DNA of 64,000 nt from Reyranella sp. (GTDB lineage Bacteria; Pseudomonadota; Alphaproteobacteria; Reyranellales; Reyranellaceae), in assembly GCA_019750135.1 (NCBI GenBank), contig JAIEOV010000023.1:169614-233613 (forward strand), given 5' to 3'. The translations under genes and the position numbers were made by a program. Positions 18,279-27,049 of the stretch are shown here, one piece after another (the stretch's first letter is position 1; each line of letters opens with the position of its first letter). Under the pieces are notes generated by a model, which was given only the letters and a program-made list of their open reading frames with translations, ran no database searches and was not told the DNA's origin.

Positions 18279-19234
18279 GGCGACGCGCGGTCATGGCGTC
18301 GATCGGCGTCGCTGCATTCCTTCCGTCCGTTTCTCTCGCGCAGGAGGCCCGCCGCATCTATCGCGTCGGTACCGTCTTCGCCGTACCGCCGGCCGACGCC
18401 ACCATCACGACGGTCCTCGACGAATTGAACCGCCTCGGCTTCGTCGAGGGCAAGAACCTCATGGTGGACCCACGAGGCTTCAGGCTGCGGTCCGACCAGA
18501 TGATTGCCGTGGCGCAGCAGCTTGCCGAGGCCAGGATAGATCTCTTCCTGACGGGCGGTGGCCTGGCCACGAAGGCGGCGCAGGCCGCCTCGAGCACGAT
18601 TCCCATCCTCGGCATCGCCGATGACATGGTGGGCGAAGGCCTCGTCGGCTCGCTCGCCAACCGCGGCGGCAACACGACCGGCCTCAGCATCCTCTCCGCC
18701 GAGCTCAACGGCAAGCGACAGGAAATCCTGATGGAGCTCCTGCCGGAATCGAAGAAGATGGCGATGCTGGCGGAAGCCACGAACCAGCAGTTCGCCGCGC
18801 TGCAGTCCAACGCGCGGGCAAGGGGCGTCGACGTCTCGATCCTGACGATCTCGAAACCCGACGATGTCGAGCCCACGCTGAAGCAGGCCAAAGCCGACGG
18901 CGCGACGGCCATCAACATCGCGGGCAGCGCATTCCTCTTTGCCATGCGCCAGCAGATCTTCGCCACCGCGACGGCGCTTGGTCTCGCCACGATGTACCAA
19001 TGGACCGAAGGCATCCGGGAAGGCGCGCTTGCCGCCTATGGCCCGAGCCTCGACGAGACATTCCGGCAACGCGGCCGCCAGGCCGCCAGGTTGTTGCGCG
19101 GCGCCAGGCCCAGCGACATGCCGGTGGAGCAGCCGACGACGATCAAGCTTGCGATCAACCTGAAGCTCGCGCGACAGCTTGGAATAGACGCTCCACCGGC
19201 GCTCCTGCAGCGGGCCGATGAGGCCGTCGAGTGA
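18275..19234 (+). CDS. ABC_sub_bind periplasmic protein, rightward array copy 3
   Basis: A 319-aa protein coupled by ATGA. Signal MRRRAVMASIGVAAFLPSVSLAQ. Motifs: IADDMVGEGLVGSLANRGGNTTG, KRQEILMELLPESK, MYQWTEGIREGALAAYG, and the tail QRADEAVE. It is the most divergent of the rightward copies in the C-lobe (FLFAMRQQIFATATALG). Confidence 0.85.
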   Translation: MRRRAVMASIGVAAFLPSVSLAQEARRIYRVGTVFAVPPADATITTVLDELNRLGFVEGKNLMVDPRGFRLRSDQMIAVAQQLAEARIDLFLTGGGLATKAAQAASSTIPILGIADDMVGEGLVGSLANRGGNTTGLSILSAELNGKRQEILMELLPESKKMAMLAEATNQQFAALQSNARARGVDVSILTISKPDDVEPTLKQAKADGATAINIAGSAFLFAMRQQIFATATALGLATMYQWTEGIREGALAAYGPSLDETFRQRGRQAARLLRGARPSDMPVEQPTTIKLAINLKLARQLGIDAPPALLQRADEAVE

Positions 19235-20208
19235 GGCGGCGCGGTGTGATGGCGATGCTCGTCGGCGCCGCCGTTCCGTGGCCGCTCGTCGCGCGTGCGC
19301 AAGCCGCCGGGAAACCGACCATCGGATTTCTGGGCCCCAGCACGGCAGCCGCCGATCGCACGCGACGCACGGCCTTCCTGCAGCGCCTCGCCGAACTCGG
19401 CTGGGTCGACGATCGCAACATCGCGATCGACTATCGCTGGGCCGAGGGCTCGGTCGCCCGGGCCGGCGAGATCGCGGTCGAGTTCGCCCGCCTCAAGGTC
19501 GATGTCATCGTGCCAAGCGGCGACGCGCAGATCCTTGCGGTGAAGAAGGCGACCGCGACGATCCCGATCGTCATCGCGGCGGCGGCCGATCCGGTCGGCA
19601 GCGGCCTCGTCGCAACCCTGGCGCGGCCTGGCGGCAACGTCACCGGCCTGTCGCGCCAGCTCACCGATACGGCCGGCAAACGGCTCGAGCTCCTGCGCGA
19701 GGTCATGCCGGGTCTTCGCCGCGTGGCGATTCTGTTCAATGCCGCCAATCCCCTGACCGGCCTCGAGCTGCACGCCACCGAGGCCGCGGCCCTTGCCCTG
19801 GGCATGGAAACCGTCAGGGCGGAAATCCGCCGCGCCGAGGACATTCCGGCCGCCATCGAGCAGCTCGGCGGCCGTGTCGAGGCGCTCTATATCTGCGTCG
19901 ACCCGCTCGTGAACACCAACGGCGTGCGCATCAACGGCTTGGCGCTGGCCGCGCGACTGCCGACCATGCACAGTTCCCGCGACAATCTCGAGGCGGGAGG
20001 TTTCATTTCCTATGGGCCGGACATATCCGACCTGTTCCGACGCGCTGCCGAATATGTCGACAAGATCCTTCGCGGAGCAAAGCCGGGCGACCTCCCGGTC
20101 GAGCAGCCGATCAAGCTCGAGCTGGTCATCAACCTCAATACGGCGAAGGCGCTGGGCCTTGTCATCCCTCCGCCGATCCTCGCCCGCGCCGACGAGGTGA
20201 TCGAGTGA
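19231..20208 (+). CDS. ABC_sub_bind periplasmic protein, rightward array copy 4
   Basis: A 325-aa protein with a GTG start inside GTGA overlapping the previous stop. Signal VRRRGVMAMLVGAAVPWPLVARAQ. Motifs: AAAADPVGSGLVATLARPGGNVTG, KRLELLREVMPGLRR, SYGPDISDLFRRAAEYVDKI, and tail ARADEVIE. This copy is close to the family consensus. It is a soluble periplasmic binding protein with an unknown ligand. Confidence 0.86.
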   Translation: MRRRGVMAMLVGAAVPWPLVARAQAAGKPTIGFLGPSTAAADRTRRTAFLQRLAELGWVDDRNIAIDYRWAEGSVARAGEIAVEFARLKVDVIVPSGDAQILAVKKATATIPIVIAAAADPVGSGLVATLARPGGNVTGLSRQLTDTAGKRLELLREVMPGLRRVAILFNAANPLTGLELHATEAAALALGMETVRAEIRRAEDIPAAIEQLGGRVEALYICVDPLVNTNGVRINGLALAARLPTMHSSRDNLEAGGFISYGPDISDLFRRAAEYVDKILRGAKPGDLPVEQPIKLELVINLNTAKALGLVIPPPILARADEVIE

Positions 20209-21191
20209 GGCGGCGCGCGTTCGGCAGGTTGCTGTGCATGGCGGCGGCCTCGGCTTCGTGGCCATGCCCGTCGGGCGCCCAGCAGAAGCCGCTCCCCGTT
20301 GCCGGATTCCTCTTCAGCGAAGCGAAGGATCCTTCCATCTTGCGGGCCGAGTCGTTTCGCGAGGGCTTGAAGGAAACGGGCTATGTCGAGGGCCAAAACG
20401 TGGTTGTCGAATACAGGTGGGCAGATGGCCACAGGGAGCGCTTGCCGGACCTGGCGGCCGAGCTGGTCGCCCGCAAGGTCTCGGTGATCTGTGCCGGCAA
20501 CATCAACTGCGCATTGGCGGCGAAAGCCGTGGCCGGGACGACGCCGATCGTCTTCCTGACCGCGGGCGACCCGATCGAGGACGGACTTGTCGCCAGCTTC
20601 AGCAAGCCCGGCGGCAATGCGACGGGGGTCCGATTGTTCTCCGCTGGCCTTGTCGCCAAGCGCTTGCAGCTTCTCCATGAACTGGTGCCCATGGCCGACG
20701 TCATCGGCTTCCTGGTGAACCCGAATAACCCGACCGCCCGCGATCAGCTCAAGGCGGCAAATACCGCCGCCACGGCCCTGGGTCTCGGCATCCAGGCCGT
20801 GGAGGCAAGTGACGAGCGCCAGCTGGATGAGGCCTTCGAAACCCTCGCCCAGAAGAAAGTCCTCGCCCTCGCTGTCGGCGCAGACCCCTTCTTCAATGCG
20901 CGCGGTAAACAGGTCGTCGCATTGGCGGCGCACTATCGACTGCCGGCCGTCTACGAATGGCGCGAATCCGCCACGGCGGGCGGGCTGATGGCCTATGGGA
21001 CGGTGCTGGCCGATGCCTTTCGCAACCTCGGCGTCTATACCGGCCGCATTCTGAGCGGTGCGAAGCCCGCCGACCTGCCGGTGCTGCAGCAAACCAGGTT
21101 CGAGCTGGTGATCAATCTGAAGGCGGCGGCGGCGCTCGGCCTGAAGGTCCCGGCATTGCTGCTGGCGCAAGCCGACGAGGTGGTCGAGTGA
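20205..21191 (+). CDS. ABC_sub_bind periplasmic protein, rightward array copy 5
   Basis: A 328-aa protein with a GTG start coupled through GTGA. Signal peptide VRRRAFGRLLCMAAASASW, cleavage near SGAQ. Motifs: TAGDPIEDGLVASFSKPGGN, KRLQLLHELVPMADV, MAYGTVLADAFRNLGVYTGR and tail QADEVVE. A Cys pair (VICAGNINCA) near residues 90-96 is not seen in most neighbours and may form a disulfide in the N-lobe. Confidence 0.86.
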   Translation: MRRRAFGRLLCMAAASASWPCPSGAQQKPLPVAGFLFSEAKDPSILRAESFREGLKETGYVEGQNVVVEYRWADGHRERLPDLAAELVARKVSVICAGNINCALAAKAVAGTTPIVFLTAGDPIEDGLVASFSKPGGNATGVRLFSAGLVAKRLQLLHELVPMADVIGFLVNPNNPTARDQLKAANTAATALGLGIQAVEASDERQLDEAFETLAQKKVLALAVGADPFFNARGKQVVALAAHYRLPAVYEWRESATAGGLMAYGTVLADAFRNLGVYTGRILSGAKPADLPVLQQTRFELVINLKAAAALGLKVPALLLAQADEVVE

Positions 21192-22138
21192 GGCGGCGGC
21201 ATCTTCTCGCTCTTGGCCCGTTCCTGACCGGCACGGGGGCGATCCTTCCGGCCCGCGCCCAGAAGATGCCGCGGGTCGGGTTCCTCGTGGCCGGCGATCC
21301 CGAGCCTTCCTGGACGCAGTTCAAGACGGCAATGGCGGGCCTGGGCTACGTCGATGGCCGCAACATCAGGTTCGAGTATCGCGCTTCCGATGCCGATCGC
21401 GACCGGCTGGATGCGCTCGCGGTCTCCCTGGTGAGCCTCGAGGTCGACGCGATCGTGGCGGTCCTGTCGCCGGCGGTCGCGGCGGCCAAGCGCGCCACAT
21501 CGAGCATCCCCATCATCTTCACCGGCGGCGCGCCGGAGACCGGCACCGTGACGAATATGGCGCGGCCGGAGGCGAATCTGACCGGCACCTATGGCGCGAC
21601 ATCGATCGTCGCCGGCAAGTCGGTCCAGCTCTTCCAGGATTTCAAGCCCGCGGCCAGGGCGCTCGGCCTGCTCCTGAACGCACCGGATCCGTTTCATGTC
21701 CCGCTTCAGCGCGAGGTCGAGACGGCGGCGCGCGCCATCAACATAGAGATCATACCGACGCTGATCCGGACACCCGGCGAGCTGGCGCCCGGCGTCGACT
21801 CGCTCGCGGGCCGCGGCGTCGACGGCGTGATGGTCCAGCCGAGCCTGTCGCTGCCGGCGACGGCCGACCTTGCCTTGAAACACCGACTCCCCGGGATCTG
21901 CTTCCGACGCGAATTCGTCGAGGTCGGCGGCCTGATGTCATACGGTGCCAATCAGGGGGATATCTTTCGCATGGTCGCGGGCTACGTCGACAAGGTCCTC
22001 AAGGGCGCCCGGCCGGCCGACCTGCCGGTCCAGCAGGCGACGCGCTTCGAACTGATCCTCAACCAGAAGACGGCGCGGGCGCTCGGCATCGTCTTCGCGC
22101 CCTTGTTCCTCGCCCGCGCCGACGAGGTGATCGAGTGA
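21188..22138 (+). CDS. ABC_sub_bind periplasmic protein, rightward array copy 6
   Basis: A 316-aa protein with a GTG start coupled through GTGA. Signal VRRRHLLALGPFLTGTGAILPARAQ. The hinge is divergent (FTGGAPETGTVTNMARPEANLTG). SYGANQGDIFRMVAGYVDKV and the tail ARADEVIE follow. Its stop overlaps the GTG of the histidine kinase, so binding protein and kinase are translationally coupled. That is the strongest hint that the array feeds a sensor. Confidence 0.86.
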   Translation: MRRRHLLALGPFLTGTGAILPARAQKMPRVGFLVAGDPEPSWTQFKTAMAGLGYVDGRNIRFEYRASDADRDRLDALAVSLVSLEVDAIVAVLSPAVAAAKRATSSIPIIFTGGAPETGTVTNMARPEANLTGTYGATSIVAGKSVQLFQDFKPAARALGLLLNAPDPFHVPLQREVETAARAINIEIIPTLIRTPGELAPGVDSLAGRGVDGVMVQPSLSLPATADLALKHRLPGICFRREFVEVGGLMSYGANQGDIFRMVAGYVDKVLKGARPADLPVQQATRFELILNQKTARALGIVFAPLFLARADEVIE

Positions 22139-24609
22139 GGTGGGGCGGCCTCTTCTTCAAGTACGTCGCGCTGTTCGTGGGCCTGGTGAGCGGCGTGCTG
22201 GTGATCAACGCCGCGCTCGACCTCTACTTCGTCTACCAGGAGAACCGGCGCGCCTCGATCGAGGTGCAGCGCGAGAAGGCCGAGGCGGCGGCGCAGAGGG
22301 TCGAGTCGTTCGTGCGCGAGATCGAACGCCAGATCGGCTGGGTTGCCTATGCGCAGTTCGCGGCGCTGCCGGCCGAGCAGCGTCGCTTCGACTACGTCCG
22401 GCTGATGCGCCAGGTCCCGGCCATCACCGAACTCGTCCAGCTCGACCGCCAGGGCCGCGAGCAATTGCTGGTGTCGCGGCTCTCCATGGACGCGATCGGC
22501 GCCGGCACCGACCGCTCGACCGAACCGGCGTTCGTCGAAGCCATGGCACATCGGATCTATTTCGGGCCGATCACCTTCCGCAAGGACAGCGAGCCCTACC
22601 TCACCATGGCGGTGGCCCATGGCACCGGCCGAAGCGGGGTCACCGTGGCCGAGATCAATCTCAAGCTGATCCTGAGCGTCATCTCCCAGATCAAGGTCGG
22701 GCGTGACGGCTATACCTACGTGGTCGATCGCCAGGGGCGACTGATCGCGCATCCCGACATCTCGCTGGTGCTGCGCGGCACCGACATGAGCCGGCTCGCC
22801 CAGGTTGCCGACGCGCTCGCGCAAAAGGGCGGCGGCGCCCCGGAGGACACGGTCAACCGTTCCGGCATATCGGTGCTGTCGGCCCATGCCGCGATCCCGG
22901 CGCTCGGCTGGACGGTGTTCGTGGAGGTGCCGACGCGCGAGGCGCAGCAGCCGGTGATCGACGCCGGATTGCGCACGCTCGGCCTGCTGGTGCTGGGCCT
23001 GATCATCGCGGGCATCGCCGGCGCGCTGCTGGCGCGGCGGATGGTGGTGCCGATCCGCACCCTGCAGGCCGGTGCCGCCCGCATCGGCAGCGGCGAACTC
23101 GATCATCGCCTGTCGATCAAGACCGGCGACGAGCTGGAGGCGCTGGCCGACCAGTTCAACCGCTCGGCCAGGGCGCTGGAAGATTCCTACGCGACGCTCG
23201 AACAGCGGGTCGAGGACCGTACCCGCGAACTGACCGAATCGCTGGAGCAGCAGACCGCGACCGGCGAGATCCTGCATGTCATCTCCCAGTCGCCGACCGA
23301 CGTGCAGCCGGTGTTCGACGCCATCGCCAGCAACGCCGTACGCCTCTGCAACGGCCTGCACTGCGCGCTTCACACGTATGACGGCGAACTGCAACATTTC
23401 GCGGCCCACTTCGGCGTCGAGCCCGAGACACTTGCCATGCTGCACGCGCGCTATCCGCGTCCCGCAAGTCCCGACACGGTGACGGGCACGGCCATCCTGG
23501 AGCGCCGGACGGTGCACGTTCCGGATCTCGCGGCACAGAACGCCTTCGCCGACTCCAGGCGTGTCCAGATGGAAGCTAAGTATCGCGCCGTCCTGGCCGT
23601 GCCCATGCTGCGCGAGGGCGAGCCGATCGGCGCGATCTTCGTCGTGCGCCGCGAGCCCGTGCCCTTCACCGACAAGCAGATCGCCCTGCTCGAGACCTTC
23701 GCGGCCCAGGCCGTGATCGCCATCGAGAACGTGCGGCTGTTCACCGAGTTGCGCGATTCGCTGGAACGGCTGAAGGCGGCGCAGGCCAACCTGGTGCAGT
23801 CGGAGAAGATGGCTTCGCTCGGCCAGCTCACCGCCGGCATCGCCCACGAGATCAAGAACCCGCTGAACTTCGTCAACAATTTCGCCGGCCTCTCGGTCGA
23901 GCTGCTGGCCGAGATCAAGGAAGTGGCGGCGCCCGCCTTCGCCGAGCTCGACCCCGACAAGCGAGAGGAGATCGAGGAGACGATGGCGCTGATCACGGAC
24001 AACCTCGAGAAGATCGCGGAGCACGGCCGGCGCGCCGACGGCATCGTCAAGAGCATGCTGTCGCATTCGCGCGGCGGCACCGGCGACTGGCAGGCCTCCG
24101 ACATCAACGCGCTGGTGGAGGAGGCGCTGAACCTCGCCTATCACGGCGCGCGCGCTCAGGATAACAACTTCAACATCACGATGGAGCGCGACCTGGCGCC
24201 CGCCACCAAGGCGATCGACGTCGTGCCGCAGGACATCATGCGAGTGTTCCTGAACCTGATCGGCAACGGCTTCTATGCCGCCAACAAGCGCCGCCAGGCC
24301 GGCACCGAGGCCGGCTTCAAGCCGCACCTCCGCGTCTCGACCCGCGACTTCGGCGAAATGATCGAGATCAAGGTGCGCGACAACGGCACCGGCATTTCCG
24401 ACGAGGTTCGCGCCAAGCTCTTCCAGCCCTTCTTCACTACCAAGCCGACCGGCGAGGGCACCGGCCTGGGGCTTTCGATCAGCTACGACATCGTCACCCA
24501 GCAGCATGGCGGGACGATCGACGTCGAAAGCGAGCTGGGCTCCTTCACCGAATTCACGGTACGCCTGCCGCGCAGCCGGCGCATCGTTCCAGCGGAGAGA
24601 ACCCGATGA
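22135..24609 (+). CDS. Membrane sensor histidine kinase: periplasmic sensor-HAMP-GAF-HisKA-HATPase
   Basis: An 824-aa protein with a GTG start overlapping the last binding-protein stop. TM1 about residues 10-33, a large periplasmic dCache-like sensor about 40-275 (GPITFRKDSEPYLTMAVAH, DGYTYVVDRQGRLIAHPD), TM2 about 280-300, HAMP about 300-352, coiled coil, GAF about 385-530. A HisKA follows with phospho-acceptor His571 in GIAHEIKNPLN. The ATPase domain has NLIGNGFYAANKRR, DNGTGI and GEGTGLGLS. It senses a periplasmic signal, directly or through the co-encoded binding proteins, and phosphorylates the response regulator encoded 4 bp overlapping downstream. Confidence 0.93.
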   Translation: MRWGGLFFKYVALFVGLVSGVLVINAALDLYFVYQENRRASIEVQREKAEAAAQRVESFVREIERQIGWVAYAQFAALPAEQRRFDYVRLMRQVPAITELVQLDRQGREQLLVSRLSMDAIGAGTDRSTEPAFVEAMAHRIYFGPITFRKDSEPYLTMAVAHGTGRSGVTVAEINLKLILSVISQIKVGRDGYTYVVDRQGRLIAHPDISLVLRGTDMSRLAQVADALAQKGGGAPEDTVNRSGISVLSAHAAIPALGWTVFVEVPTREAQQPVIDAGLRTLGLLVLGLIIAGIAGALLARRMVVPIRTLQAGAARIGSGELDHRLSIKTGDELEALADQFNRSARALEDSYATLEQRVEDRTRELTESLEQQTATGEILHVISQSPTDVQPVFDAIASNAVRLCNGLHCALHTYDGELQHFAAHFGVEPETLAMLHARYPRPASPDTVTGTAILERRTVHVPDLAAQNAFADSRRVQMEAKYRAVLAVPMLREGEPIGAIFVVRREPVPFTDKQIALLETFAAQAVIAIENVRLFTELRDSLERLKAAQANLVQSEKMASLGQLTAGIAHEIKNPLNFVNNFAGLSVELLAEIKEVAAPAFAELDPDKREEIEETMALITDNLEKIAEHGRRADGIVKSMLSHSRGGTGDWQASDINALVEEALNLAYHGARAQDNNFNITMERDLAPATKAIDVVPQDIMRVFLNLIGNGFYAANKRRQAGTEAGFKPHLRVSTRDFGEMIEIKVRDNGTGISDEVRAKLFQPFFTTKPTGEGTGLGLSISYDIVTQQHGGTIDVESELGSFTEFTVRLPRSRRIVPAERTR

Positions 24610-25007
24610 GCGTCAGCATCCTGGTCGTCGACGACGAACCCGACGTGGCCGATCTGTTCCGGCAGCGCTTCCGCCGCGAAGTGCGCGAGGGCAAGTACGT
24701 CATCCACTTCGCCGGGTCGGGCGAAGAGGCGCTGGGCAAGCTCGAAGGCGGCGTGCAGCCGGAGCTGATCGTCCTGCTGTCCGACATCAACATGCCCGGC
24801 ATGGACGGGCTCGGCCTGCTGCGCGAGGTCAAGCAGCGCCATTCCGACCTTCCGGTGATCATGGTGACGGCCTATGGCGACGATGAACGCCGCCGCACCG
24901 CCAGCGAATGCGGCGCCAGCGATTTCGTCACCAAGCCGGTCGATTTCGAGTTGCTGAAACGGCATCTCGAGCAACTGCCGTCACGGTCACCGCGGGAGCC
25001 GGCATGA
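24606..25007 (+). CDS. Single-domain response regulator (CheY-like)
   Basis: A 133-aa receiver domain only. Acidic pocket at Asp9-Asp10, phospho-acceptor Asp60 in LSDINMPGMDG, conserved TKPVDF lysine near residue 111. No output domain, so it must act by protein contact or within a phosphorelay. ATGA overlap with the kinase. A further ATG overlaps its own stop (25004) and opens a 31-codon frame that runs into the tRNA-Leu fragment; this may be the cut start of a third operon gene. Confidence 0.92.
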   Translation: MSVSILVVDDEPDVADLFRQRFRREVREGKYVIHFAGSGEEALGKLEGGVQPELIVLLSDINMPGMDGLGLLREVKQRHSDLPVIMVTAYGDDERRRTASECGASDFVTKPVDFELLKRHLEQLPSRSPREPA

Positions 25008-25061
25008 ACGCGCCCGCCCAGGTTCCCGACAAGAGCCCCGACAATCGCGCATTTCAGCTGA

Positions 25062-25116
25062 TGGTGCTCCCGGTCGGACTCGAACCAACACTTCCGTGAG
25101 GAAACCTGATTTTGAG
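25062..25116 (-). mobile_element. tRNA-Leu(CAA) 3' half: attachment-site scar
   Basis: On the minus strand the segment reads anticodon loop CTCAAAA, anticodon-stem 3' side TCAGG, long type-II variable arm (TTTCC-TCAC-GGAAG), T arm GTTGG-TTCGAGT-CCGAC, acceptor CGGGAGC, discriminator A and CCA at 25062. The bases 5' of the loop do not pair with TCAGG, so the 5' half is missing and this is not a functional tRNA. Integrases recombine at this half of tRNA genes. In the usual geometry the inserted element lies upstream of the fragment, here to the right, where an integrase relic is found. Confidence 0.85.
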
Positions 25117-25295
25117 AGGTGATGAACGGCCTATCCTTTCTCTAGCCGGCAGTGCGCCACAACACGATAAGTGCCTGATCGTTCTGGCATTTTGACTTCG
25201 TATCGTGATCCAGTCCTACCCGGCTGTACGCCACGGTTGGGTTTCTGGCTGCACCTATTCCGCACCTGGAATCCGGCTTCGTCGGAGGAGTAGGA

Positions 25296-25868
25296 ATGCC
25301 AAAACTCAAACTCACGAAGACCATCGTCGATAGCGCTCGGCCAGACAAGGCTCCCTATGAACTCCGCGACGCAGCGATACCGGGCTTCTTGCTCAAGGTC
25401 ACGCCGACTGGTCGCAAGGTCTTCATGGTGGCCTATGCCGCCAACAACGGTCAGCGACGCAAGCCAGCCATTGGCCGCTTTGGCGAGATCACGGTCGAGC
25501 AAGCCCGGGCCATCGCCCAGGACTGGTTGGCCGACGTCCGCAAAGGGAAGGATCCGAGTGCAGAGAAGCGCGCCTCACGCCTAGGAGGCGTCGAGTTGCA
25601 GGTTCAACTCCTCGACCTTCTGCAACCTCCGACGGTACGGGTGCTCGCCGAGCAAGTGGTGCGCACCGGTTGGCATGTGCCCGTCGCCTTCGCGCTGCGG
25701 CTGCCCCGGGATACCTCACTCAATGACCGCAACCTCGTGATCTCCGCTCGTGTGGTGCAGGGGCATCAGACCCTGTTCGAGCTTGAGAAGCAGCTACCGC
25801 TGATCGCCGGCGACCTGCACCGCTCTATCATTCTGACACTGACCGAGCCCAAGACAGCCGACCGCTGA
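25296..25868 (+). pseudogene. Truncated tyrosine integrase fused in frame to a YscW/YbaY-like domain
   Basis: A 190-aa frame with a strong GGAGGAG site. Residues 1-95 are the arm-binding (DUF4102) N-terminus of a P4-type integrase (LTKTIVDSARP, YELRDAAIPGFLLKVTPTGRK, GRFGEITVEQARAIA, GKDPSAEKRA). From about residue 98 the sequence changes abruptly to a YscW/YbaY-like beta domain (VELQVQLLDLLQPPTVRVLAEQ, HVPVAFALRLP, ISARVVQGHQTLFE). The core-binding and catalytic domains of the integrase are absent, so it cannot recombine. The join looks like a deletion scar that happened to keep frame. Confidence 0.7.
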
Positions 25869-26009
25869 TCCCCCGACTCCCCAATCCCGCGAAGTGCGAT
25901 CGATCGCCGCTTCGAGCCACCTCCGGACTTTCCCTAAGGAAATTATCTGAATTTTCCATCGAATCGGGCGATGGTATCGATGCAGGGCAACTCGCTGGGG
26001 AGGCAAGAT

Positions 26010-26243
26010 ATGGCCCACCTCTACTTCCACTGCTCCAGTGCCAGCGGAACTCTGATCGATCCGGTCGGCTTGGATCTCCCTGATCTCGGGGATGCCTGCA
26101 GCCACGCCGCCTCCGTCGTGCAGTCGTTCATCGCCTCGCCTAGCCTGGAAGACTGGCGCAGCTGGATTCTGCACGTATGTGACGATCTCGGCGACGAGGT
26201 GTTCCTTGTGCCGTTCGCGCCTGCACTGGGCAAACCCAACTGA
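26010..26243 (+). CDS. DUF6894-family small protein
   Basis: A 77-aa protein. ATG 26010 is preferred because GGGGAGG lies about 6 nt upstream. The start MAHLYFHCSS, the DPVGLDLPDLGDACSHAASV segment and overall length fit the DUF6894 family, common in Hyphomicrobiales and of unknown function. No FNR-like box lies just upstream. Confidence 0.65.
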   Translation: MAHLYFHCSSASGTLIDPVGLDLPDLGDACSHAASVVQSFIASPSLEDWRSWILHVCDDLGDEVFLVPFAPALGKPN

Positions 26244-26253
26244 GGAATGCGCC

Positions 26254-26445
26254 ATGCTTTCAGGGCGATTCACATCGCAGTTTGGCCGCGACTGCCACCA
26301 GCTTGGTACGGTCATGGGAAGGGTCCGAGAGCTGGTCCGGACCCTTCGTCATCCCTATCGGCCTGAACTCCATTACATGCGTGGGCCTGGCCCCAAGTGG
26401 CATGCCAAGAAGGGAAGCCTTACTGGAAGCGCTTTGCTTGGCTGA
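26254..26445 (+). CDS. Possible small basic ORF, unrecognised
   Basis: A 63-codon frame starting 10 nt after the DUF6894 stop, with GAGGA about 7 nt before the ATG. The product is basic (VRELVRTLRHPYRPELHY, GPKWHAKKG) and matches nothing I know. Position and ribosome site are the only support. Confidence 0.3.
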   Translation: MLSGRFTSQFGRDCHQLGTVMGRVRELVRTLRHPYRPELHYMRGPGPKWHAKKGSLTGSALLG

Positions 26446-26877
26446 CACTGCTGATGAAGCGCATTCGTGTCACCACAGTAGATCCTGAATATGGCGCGTG
26501 CGGCATCGCACCGAGATGCAGTGTACGCACGCAGTCGTGGCACCCTTCGCGCCCGAGCTATCCTTTCTGTGTCCGTTGATCGTAGCGAGCGAAGCCGTTG
26601 CGGCGAAGGCGCGAACGATGTGATCGGACAATTGGAATGGTCGTCATCGACTGCGCCGACGGCGTGTGTATTCGCCAAGCGGCCGCGTTGGCGAAAGAAG
26701 ACTCCAATCTCCGTCATAGTCACGGTCGGCGAGTAGCATCGTTCCGACTTCAAGCGAGATAGGAGTCTGCTTGCGAGCCGGCCGTCGCGCACCCCAGCCA
26801 GCCGTGAGTGTTTGCCGGGCTAATTCATGAGGAATCGCAGCCGACTACCTAGCGAGTATCCGGCCATGCTCCAAAAA
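26446..26877. other. No recognisable gene
   Basis: I see no gene, RNA or repeat that I can support in this stretch. Short frames exist on both strands but lack ribosome sites and family features. Given the scars around it, it may be decayed island DNA. Confidence 0.4.
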
Positions 26878-26891
26878 TTGATGCAGATCAA
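26878..26891. promoter_or_regulatory. FNR/FixK-type box (TTGATgcagATCAA)
   Basis: A perfect TTGAT-N4-ATCAA palindrome, the consensus of FNR/FixK regulators. It lies 165 nt before the CBS/BON gene start, further than usual for this island, so that transcript would have a long leader. Confidence 0.7.
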
Positions 26892-27049
26892 GGACTGGTC
26901 CCCACTGCAGGTCTGAACTTCCAACGCTGCGGAACAGCTGAACGAACCCCTGCTGATGTTGGCGCTCATGCCAAATTGCTGGTTGCCGTGTCGCTAATGG
27001 GACTGAGGCCGGCACCGCCGCCGAAGCGCGCAAGTGAGGAGAAGGAATC

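Noticed and set aside
11245..22138. The PF04392 array as a normal ABC importer locus
   Set aside because: No permease or ATP-binding subunit lies beside any of the twelve copies; the operon instead leads into a two-component system.
21982..24507. An 841-codon frame antisense to the histidine kinase
   Set aside because: Shadow; the sense strand has all kinase motifs.
25062..25116. A complete tRNA gene
   Set aside because: The bases 5' of the anticodon loop do not form the anticodon stem, D arm or acceptor 5' strand, so only the 3' half exists.
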